20,992 nt of DNA from DAOTWP01 sp034435675. Its GTDB lineage: Bacteria; Chloroflexota; Anaerolineae; Aggregatilineales; Phototrophicaceae. Below, one piece after another: positions 15,526 to 20,992 of the stretch (the stretch's first letter is position 1; each line of letters starts with the position of its first letter). Below the pieces are notes generated by a model, which worked only from the letters and a program-made list of their open reading frames with translations, did no database searches and was not told where the DNA came from. Where the stretch lies: positions 1 to 20,992 of the forward strand of contig DAOTWP010000003.1 in assembly GCA_034435675.1 (NCBI GenBank), given 5' to 3'. A program made the translations under genes and the position numbers.

Positions 15526-18500
15526 ATGGAGAAGCTGGCTGGCACCACGATTAAGGGTTACAGACTGGAAGAACAGATTGGCGCTGGCGGCTTTGGGGTA
15601 GTTTACCGTGCCCGGCAGACCACTATCGGGCGCGAGGTGGCCATCAAAATCATCCTGCCGCGCTTCGCTAACGACCCGCAGTTCATCCGCCGCTTTGAAA
15701 CCGAGGCACAGCTCATCGCGCGGCTGGAACACCCACACATCACGCCACTGCACGATTACTGGCGTGACCCCTCCGGCGCGTATCTGGTCATGCGTTATCT
15801 GCGCGGTCACAGTATTCGTCAGGCACTGTTGTCCGGACCCTATGAACTGGATGCACTTTCGCTGGTGCTGGATCAGGTGGCTTCTGCGCTCGATTTCGCA
15901 CATCGCAACGAGGTCATCCACCGAGACATCAAGCCGGATAACATCCTGCTGGATGAAGACGGCAATGCCTATCTTGCCGATTTTGGCATCGCCAAAGACC
16001 TGACCGCCAGCATCGCCCAACAGCAGACGGGCGCTGATGCTGTGGTCGGTTCGCTGGATTACCTTTCTCCCGAACAGGCGCGCTGCGAACCCGTTACGCC
16101 GCGCACGGACATCTACAGCCTGGGCGTGACGCTGTATGAGATGATCACCGGCGAACATCCTTTTAAGGAATGCACAGCCGTCCAGCGCCTCTACAAGCAT
16201 ATCAGTGACCCGCTGCCGGAAATCCGCGATTTGCCGCCGGATGTGCGCACAACCGTCAACGAAATCCTTCAATGCGCGACGGCGAAAGATCCTGCCAAGC
16301 GCTATGCCGATGTGCTGGCGCTGGCGGTCGCCTTTCGGCAGGGGATTGGACGCGACGGAACGCAGCAGGCGGCGGAGGTTGTCGAACAACTCACCCTGCG
16401 CGAACAGGAAATCCTCGCACTGATCGCCAAAGGACGCAGCAACCGCGAGATCGCCGACCATCTGTTCGTCACAGTGGCGACGGTCAAATGGCATATCGCC
16501 CAACTGTACAAAAAGCTGGGGGTGCGCAGCCGCGTGCATGCCATCGTTCGTGCCCGCGAATTGAATCTGATCGTCACTGGCGATACGCAGGACGACCTCG
16601 ATACAGTGACGCATGCCGAGACTCGTGTGTCCCTGCCGGAGCCGGAAAACCCGTACAAGGGGCTGCGCGCTTTCCAGACTGCCGACGCGCGCGACTTCTT
16701 CGGGCGCGATGACCTGACCCAGAAACTGGTCGAGCGGATGCGCACGAATGATGATTTCCAGCGCTTTCTGGCAATTGTGGGTCCTTCCGGCAGCGGCAAA
16801 TCGAGCCTGGTGCGCGCCGGGCTGATCCCCGCACTGTGGAAAGGCGCGCTGCCGGGGTCGGAGAAGTGGTTTGTGGTGGACATGATTCCGGGGGCATACC
16901 CGCTGGATAAGCTGGAAACGGCGCTGATTCGTGTGGCGGCTAACCAGGCGGGCAGCCTGCGCGAACAGCTCCAGCGCGATGCACGCGGGCTGCTGCGGGT
17001 AGCAGATATCATCCTGCCTGCGGACGATACGCAGCTCGTCATCGTCGTTGACCAGTTCGAGGAAGTCTTCACGCTGGTCACAAATGAACAGATGCGCCAG
17101 CACTTCCTTGACCTGCTGCGTACTGCCGTTACCGACCAGCGCAGCCGTGTGCGTGTGGTCATTACCCTGCGCGCGGATTATTATGACCGCCCGCTGCACT
17201 ATCCCGAATTCGGCGAGATGCTGCGCAGCCGTATGGAAACGATCCTGCCGCTGAGCGCCAAGGGCATTGAACGGGCGGTGCGCGGACCGGCAGAGCGCGT
17301 TGGGGTAATCTTTGAGCAGGGGCTGGTCGAGCAGATTGTCAGCGAGATGAACTATCAGGCGGGGGCGCTGCCGCTGCTGCAATACGCCCTGACCGAGTTA
17401 TTTGACCGCCGGCAGGGACGTCTGCTGACCCACGCTGCCTACCAGCAGATTGGCGGGGCGGTGGGCGCGCTGGCGAACCGCGCCGACGAGGTCTTCGGCG
17501 GCTTAACGGCAAACGGGCAGGGGCTGGCGCAGCAGTTGTTCCTGCGGTTGGTGACGCTGGGTGAAGGCGCAGAGGATACCCGGCGGCGGGTGCCGCAGGC
17601 GGAACTGCTGTCGCTGACTGCGGATACGGATCTGATGGAAGAGATTATCGACCAGTTCGCGGCGTACCGACTGCTGTCGCTGGACCACGACCCGATCACG
17701 CGCCAGCCGACAGTCGAGGTGGCACACGAGGCGATCCTGCGCGAATGGAGCCGCCTGCGCGAATGGCTGAACGCCTCACGCGAGGACATCCGTCAGGAAC
17801 GTGCGCTGGCGCACGCCGCCGAAGAATGGGCTGCACACAAACGCGACCGCAGTTATCTGCTCCACGGTACCCGGCTGGAACAGTTTCAGGCATGGGCAGC
17901 CAGCACAGATCTGGCAATCACTACGGTGGAACGTGCGTTTCTGGACGCCAGCAGCGCTCAGCAGCTCCAACAGCAGGACGAGGAACGCGAACGCCAGGCA
18001 CGCGAACTGGCGCTGGCGCAGCAGGCAGCGGCAGCAGCGCGAAAAGCGGCTGATCGCCTGCGCTATCTGGTCAGTGCGCTGACCATGTTCCTTGTGGTGG
18101 CGGTAGTGTTGGGCGGGCTGGTTTTCGCCAGCGAACGCCGCACCGAGGCAGCGTTAACGGCGGCTGAACATGAAGCGGCTGTGAATCACAGCCTGGTGCT
18201 GGCTTCCGGTGCGGTTGACGCCTATGAAAATGGCGACTCGGTTCTGGCGATGCAGCTCGCGCTGGAAGCGCTGAACCTCGATGATCCGCCGCCAGAAGCC
18301 GAAAATACCTTTCGCGATATCGCCCAGGGCGCCGGAATTCGTTTCGTCCTTCACGGGCACCAGCAGCGGATCAGCGCCGTTTCTGTCAGCCCTGATGGGC
18401 GCTTCATCCTGTCGGGGAGCTGCGCTGATGCCGCAGCAGCGTGTACGACTGGTGAACTCATTCTCTGGGATGTTCAGGAACAAGCGGAAATCAGGCGAAT

Positions 18501-20298
18501 GCAGGGGCACGCGGGGTGGGTCACCAGCATCGTTTTCAGCCCGGATGGTCAGACGGTGATCTCAGCTTCATCGGACAGTACCGTTATTCTGTGGGCGCTG
18601 GCGGACGGAGAGGTGCTGCACCGCTTTGAGGGACACACCGCCGGGATCAACAGCCTGGCGATCAGTCCGGATGGAGCCACGTTCGTATCTGCTTCCGATG
18701 ACATGACTCTCATGCAGTGGAACATCGAAACCGGCGAGATTGTTCGCGAATTCCGAGGGCACACGGACGCTGTGGACTGTGTGGTCTTCAGTGAGGATGG
18801 ACAGATGCTGTTGTCTGGCTCGGCGGATATGACCATGATTCAATGGGATGCCGTGACCGGTGAGCGCCTGATGACGTTTGAGGGAAACGAGGCGCGGGTC
18901 ACGGGCGTGGCATTTGCGCCCAATCAGCGCATTGTGTCTGTCACCCGCAATGGGGAGCTGTATTTGTGGGATGCCGTGACCGGTGAGCGCCTGCGCGAAC
19001 ATAAGTCCGTCGGCAACCCGCCCGATCTGGTACTGTCGCCCGATGGGCGCACCGTGTTCTTTGGTGAACTGGGAACGATGCGAGTATGGAGCATTGACCA
19101 GTGGCAGTACGCGTATAGTCTCGGCTCCTTTCAATCAGGTAAACCGCATCTTACTTCTCTGGCGAGCAGCGTACAAGGCGGCTTCGGAGTCCTTGGCGGC
19201 GAGGCTGGCGATCTTGTGGTGTGGGACTTCCCCACCACAGGCGAAATCCGCCGCTTTGGGGATCAGCATATGCCTTTTATCTCCGCGATTGTCAGCCCTG
19301 ACAACCGCTACCTGATGCTGGGCACACACGATGGCGAAGTCATCATGCAGGACAGGGCAACGGGCGAAGAAATCCGGCGCTTCAGCGGCGGCCCGGGTTG
19401 GGTCTGGCGGATCGTCTTCAGCCCGGACGGTCAGCAATTGCTGGTCGTTTGTGCTGACTGGTATGGTGATTCCGGAGGCGGCAGCTTCATTCTGTGGGAC
19501 GTGGCGACCGGCACTCAGCTCCGTTCATTCACGGGCTTTAACTACATTCCGACTTGGGCGGGCTTCAGCCCGGATGGTCAGTTGGTAATCGGCAGTACAA
19601 TGCAATGGGGAAATGTGTGGTCTGAATCCATTCACGGTGACAACATCGTCTGGAACACGGCAACTGGCGCGGAAGTGCTGCGGTTGGATACGGATCAGTG
19701 GGTGAATGTCAGCCTGTTCACCGAGGATGGTCGCTACATCATCACCGGTTCGGGAAGACCGGACATCAACGGCATTGTCGTGTGGGATTCGACAACCGGA
19801 CAGGCAGTTCGCCATTTCCTGCCAACGCTACCCGTTCTCGGCATGGATCTTGTAGCTGGGACAACAACGCTGCTTGCCGGGACGGGCAGCGGCGAAATCT
19901 TCCTGCTGGATTATTTAACGGGGGAGGAACTCCGGCGTTTCTGCTGCCACAACAATTGGGTGCGTTACCTTGATCTCAGCGCCGATCAGCGTTACATCAT
20001 CGCCGCCGATCAATCCGCCGTCGTGATTCTGTGGGATTTCGCAACGGGTCAGGAAGTGCGGCGCTTCTACGGGCATGAGGGGTACGCATGGCAGGCGGTC
20101 TTCAGCCCTGACGGACAAACAGCATATTCCGCAGGCTACGACGGCTCGGTGATCGAGTGGCAAATTGCTGATGTGCCGCTGGCTGACCTGATTGCAGGGG
20201 TGCGCGCTAACCGCTACATTCCTGATTTCACCTGTGATCAACGTGCCCTGTACCGCATCGCGCCGCTGTGTCCGCCTGAGGCGTCCGGTTCGCCATAG
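15526..20298 (+). CDS. Giant signalling protein: Ser/Thr kinase, LuxR HTH, nSTAND1 NTPase, TM helix, 14 WD40 repeats
   Basis: A 1590-residue multidomain protein. Residues 11-272 are a Hanks-type kinase with all key residues (GAGGFG 19-24, K41, HRDIKPDN 132-139, DFG 152-154, SPEQ 181-184). Residues 288-349 are a LuxR/GerE helix-turn-helix (LTLREQEILALIAKGRSNRE, ATVKWHIAQLYKKLGVRSR). Residues 377-810 are a novel-STAND-type NTPase opening NPYKGLRAF and FFGRDD, with Walker A GPSGSGKSS (419-427) and Walker B LVIVVDQFEE (504-513). A Gln/Arg/Ala-rich coiled stretch (810-845) leads to one membrane span (about 849-867). From about 938 to 1560 there are 14 WD40-like blades (WD or variant motif each time), enough for two seven-bladed propellers. 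If the kinase is cytosolic, the propellers lie outside. The start has GGAGG 9 nt upstream. The ligand, targets and DNA sites are unknown. Confidence 0.95.
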   Translation: MEKLAGTTIKGYRLEEQIGAGGFGVVYRARQTTIGREVAIKIILPRFANDPQFIRRFETEAQLIARLEHPHITPLHDYWRDPSGAYLVMRYLRGHSIRQALLSGPYELDALSLVLDQVASALDFAHRNEVIHRDIKPDNILLDEDGNAYLADFGIAKDLTASIAQQQTGADAVVGSLDYLSPEQARCEPVTPRTDIYSLGVTLYEMITGEHPFKECTAVQRLYKHISDPLPEIRDLPPDVRTTVNEILQCATAKDPAKRYADVLALAVAFRQGIGRDGTQQAAEVVEQLTLREQEILALIAKGRSNREIADHLFVTVATVKWHIAQLYKKLGVRSRVHAIVRARELNLIVTGDTQDDLDTVTHAETRVSLPEPENPYKGLRAFQTADARDFFGRDDLTQKLVERMRTNDDFQRFLAIVGPSGSGKSSLVRAGLIPALWKGALPGSEKWFVVDMIPGAYPLDKLETALIRVAANQAGSLREQLQRDARGLLRVADIILPADDTQLVIVVDQFEEVFTLVTNEQMRQHFLDLLRTAVTDQRSRVRVVITLRADYYDRPLHYPEFGEMLRSRMETILPLSAKGIERAVRGPAERVGVIFEQGLVEQIVSEMNYQAGALPLLQYALTELFDRRQGRLLTHAAYQQIGGAVGALANRADEVFGGLTANGQGLAQQLFLRLVTLGEGAEDTRRRVPQAELLSLTADTDLMEEIIDQFAAYRLLSLDHDPITRQPTVEVAHEAILREWSRLREWLNASREDIRQERALAHAAEEWAAHKRDRSYLLHGTRLEQFQAWAASTDLAITTVERAFLDASSAQQLQQQDEERERQARELALAQQAAAAARKAADRLRYLVSALTMFLVVAVVLGGLVFASERRTEAALTAAEHEAAVNHSLVLASGAVDAYENGDSVLAMQLALEALNLDDPPPEAENTFRDIAQGAGIRFVLHGHQQRISAVSVSPDGRFILSGSCADAAAACTTGELILWDVQEQAEIRRMQGHAGWVTSIVFSPDGQTVISASSDSTVILWALADGEVLHRFEGHTAGINSLAISPDGATFVSASDDMTLMQWNIETGEIVREFRGHTDAVDCVVFSEDGQMLLSGSADMTMIQWDAVTGERLMTFEGNEARVTGVAFAPNQRIVSVTRNGELYLWDAVTGERLREHKSVGNPPDLVLSPDGRTVFFGELGTMRVWSIDQWQYAYSLGSFQSGKPHLTSLASSVQGGFGVLGGEAGDLVVWDFPTTGEIRRFGDQHMPFISAIVSPDNRYLMLGTHDGEVIMQDRATGEEIRRFSGGPGWVWRIVFSPDGQQLLVVCADWYGDSGGGSFILWDVATGTQLRSFTGFNYIPTWAGFSPDGQLVIGSTMQWGNVWSESIHGDNIVWNTATGAEVLRLDTDQWVNVSLFTEDGRYIITGSGRPDINGIVVWDSTTGQAVRHFLPTLPVLGMDLVAGTTTLLAGTGSGEIFLLDYLTGEELRRFCCHNNWVRYLDLSADQRYIIAADQSAVVILWDFATGQEVRRFYGHEGYAWQAVFSPDGQTAYSAGYDGSVIEWQIADVPLADLIAGVRANRYIPDFTCDQRALYRIAPLCPPEASGSP

Positions 20299-20299
20299 C

Positions 20300-20337
20300 A
20301 ACGGGTGCAGCGTTCATCTGAAGCGTCGCACCGTTTT
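20300..20337 (+). terminator. Probable terminator after the kinase/WD40 gene
   Basis: AACGGGTGC (20300-20308) pairs with GCACCGTT (20328-20335) over 8 bp with one bulged G and a 19-nt loop, followed by a short T-run and more T-rich sequence. It starts 2 nt after the stop codon. Confidence 0.4.
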
Positions 20338-20409
20338 GAGGTTTTCGCTCACTACTCACTCGAATCATTGACCTGACCACAGCTTGGCAGGACAGAAGCG
20401 AGGACAACC

Positions 20410-20613
20410 ATGTATTATAACCACTTCACGCAGACGGAAGGGGCACATGTACGGGTCGACGAAATGCTGGCGGATGACGAGCGGGTGCGCTTTGCCGGTC
20501 AGCTCCGCCCGGTGCTGCGGGTGCCTCTGCGGGCGCTGACGGCGGGGCTTTTCACCCTGACCGTGTTCCTTGTCATTGTCGGGCTGTTCCTGGCGCAATC
20601 GGGCGTCCTGTAA
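20410..20613 (+). CDS. Small single-span membrane protein of unknown function
   Basis: This 67-residue protein was not recognised. Residues 1-38 are polar with mixed charge (DEMLADDERVRFAGQLRP). Residues 43-62 form one hydrophobic helix (ALTAGLFTLTVFLVIVGLFL) and only five residues follow, so it would be tail-anchored with the N-terminus inside. GAGG lies 7-10 nt before the ATG (gcgaggacaaccATG). It is 111 bp after the large membrane kinase gene on the same strand, separated by a possible terminator. A strong hairpin follows its stop. It could be an accessory of the kinase, but only its position suggests this. Confidence 0.65.
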   Translation: MYYNHFTQTEGAHVRVDEMLADDERVRFAGQLRPVLRVPLRALTAGLFTLTVFLVIVGLFLAQSGVL

Positions 20614-20621
20614 ACCCACCA

Positions 20622-20649
20622 GGGGGGGCAGTGTACCACATGCCCCCCC
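20622..20649. terminator. Bidirectional G/C hairpin between two small convergent genes
   Basis: Seven G plus CA pairs with TG plus seven C in a perfect 9-bp stem. The loop can form three more pairs (TGT/ACA). No T-run follows on either strand. It lies 8 nt after the stop of the 67-aa gene and 14 nt beyond the stop of the 38-aa gene on the other strand, so it probably ends both. Confidence 0.6.
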
Positions 20650-20663
20650 GTCCAACTGTTCGC

Positions 20664-20780
20664 TTAGTCGCCTGCACGGTGTGGCTGCTGCCGGACAAAT
20701 TCCCGCTGTACTGCTTCTGCGCGGATTTTCGCCGCCCGTTGATACCTATAGTTCCGGTTGTGGTAGTAATTGCTGTTCAT
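20664..20780 (-). CDS. Small basic protein, 38 residues, unknown function
   Basis: A short minus-strand frame that length-based gene calling would miss. It starts MNSNYYHNRNYRYQ, continues with a helix-prone Ala/Arg/Glu stretch (RAAKIRAEAVQREFVRQQ) and ends in TAA. It is rich in Arg, Gln, Asn and Tyr, with no hydrophobic segment, so it is soluble and perhaps nucleic-acid or membrane-surface binding (a guess from charge only). Support for a real gene: AAGGAG lies 10 nt before the ATG, a hairpin terminator lies 14 nt after the stop, and the 5' leader contains an extended inverted repeat. Its family was not recognised. Confidence 0.5.
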   Translation of the reverse strand: MNSNYYHNRNYRYQRAAKIRAEAVQREFVRQQPHRAGD

Positions 20781-20783
20781 GGT

Positions 20784-20847
20784 CTCTCTGCTCCTTGCCT
20801 GCTGCTGCTTCGTTCGTTATGACTACAGAGCAGCAGTAAGCAGAGAG
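20784..20847 (-). promoter_or_regulatory. Leader hairpin overlapping the ribosome site of the 38-aa gene
   Basis: On the minus strand CTCTCTGCT (20847-20839) pairs with AGCAGAGAG (20792-20784), and CTGCTGC (20836-20830) pairs with GCAGCAG (20805-20799), with a 2/6-nt internal loop and a 24-nt apical loop. The ribosome site AAGGAG (20796-20791) lies in the internal loop and stem of the second arm, and the stem ends 3 nt before the ATG. Folding would restrict ribosome access. Confidence 0.5.
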
Positions 20848-20992
20848 GCGGCTCGTCCACTTGACGGTGAATGTGTTGGGCGCAGTGGGTGACAATCGGG
20901 GCAGTCTGGCGCTTGATGGCATTGACTGGTGGAGTTATGCCGGGCAGCAGGGCGAAGTGCTGACCCTCAGCGCCAATGCCGATTACCCGCCG
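20840..20992 (+). other. Partial open frame with PPC-like (pre-peptidase C-terminal) domain sequence, runs off the window
   Basis: From just after a TAA at 20837-20839 the frame is open to the window end and reads VGDNRGSLALDGIDWWSYAG followed by QQGEVLTLSANADYPP. This is the alternating pattern of PPC/beta-sandwich domains found in secreted bacterial proteins (L-x-x-G-x-D-x-x-S-Y-x-A-x-x-G-x-x-L-T-L). No ATG is present; TTG at 20861 or GTG at 20867 are the only early starts, without a well-placed ribosome site, and there is no signal peptide. It is either the start of an unusual gene or a decayed domain fragment like the two relics elsewhere in the window. Confidence 0.4.

Noticed and set aside
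15493..17382. A 629-codon open frame on the minus strand opposite the kinase and NTPase domains.
   Set aside because: It is a shadow of the GC-rich coding strand: its translation is Arg/His/Gln-rich without recognisable motifs, whereas the plus strand encodes intact kinase and NTPase signatures.

Overview
The window looks like bacterial chromosome from a GC-rich organism, most likely a member of the Chloroflexota (Anaerolineae-like). This is inferred from one very large protein that fuses a Ser/Thr kinase, a LuxR-type helix-turn-helix, an nSTAND1 NTPase and WD40 repeats, together with an LCAD-type acyl-CoA dehydrogenase and an actinobacterial-style polyphosphate glucokinase. No rRNA, tRNA, CRISPR array or intact mobile element was seen.

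Left part (1-5640, mostly + strand). The end of purM abuts purN (de novo purine synthesis). A decayed 0.4 kb gap follows, then a divergent metal pair: a His-rich zinc-type CDF efflux transporter (-) and a Fur/Zur-family repressor (+). Next come a GT1-type glycosyltransferase and an aldo/keto reductase. The segment holding CDF, fur and the glycosyltransferase lies between two 189-bp direct repeats. One copy is the natural glycosyltransferase/aldo-keto reductase junction. The other is a relic fused to the end of purN.

Middle (5668-12083, all - strand). A compact pyrimidine operon reads pyrB-pyrC-pyrD-pyrE-pyrF, with every internal junction overlapping by 1-8 bases, followed by a ZIP-family metal transporter gene. 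The operon lies downstream of a polyphosphate glucokinase gene. A strong intrinsic terminator ends 17 nt before the pyrB start codon. A 22-codon reading frame runs through that terminator and its stop overlaps the pyrB ATG, an arrangement that suggests attenuation control of pyrimidine synthesis.

Right part (12244-20992). An acyl-CoA dehydrogenase gene (+) has a palindrome in its promoter region and a terminator after it. A secreted serine beta-lactamase-like hydrolase (-) follows, with a decayed second copy of its 5' end lying just beyond its 3' end. Divergent from it is the 1590-aa kinase/HTH/nSTAND1/TM/WD40 protein. Two small genes come next: a 67-aa single-span membrane protein (+) and a 38-aa basic protein (-), converging on a G/C-rich hairpin. 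The small - strand gene has a leader hairpin that may mask its ribosome binding site. The right edge holds the beginning of a PPC-like domain frame without a convincing start.

Two themes recur. One is the set of partial, promoter-proximal gene duplications now decayed to about 89% identity. The other is control by RNA hairpins placed right at start codons.
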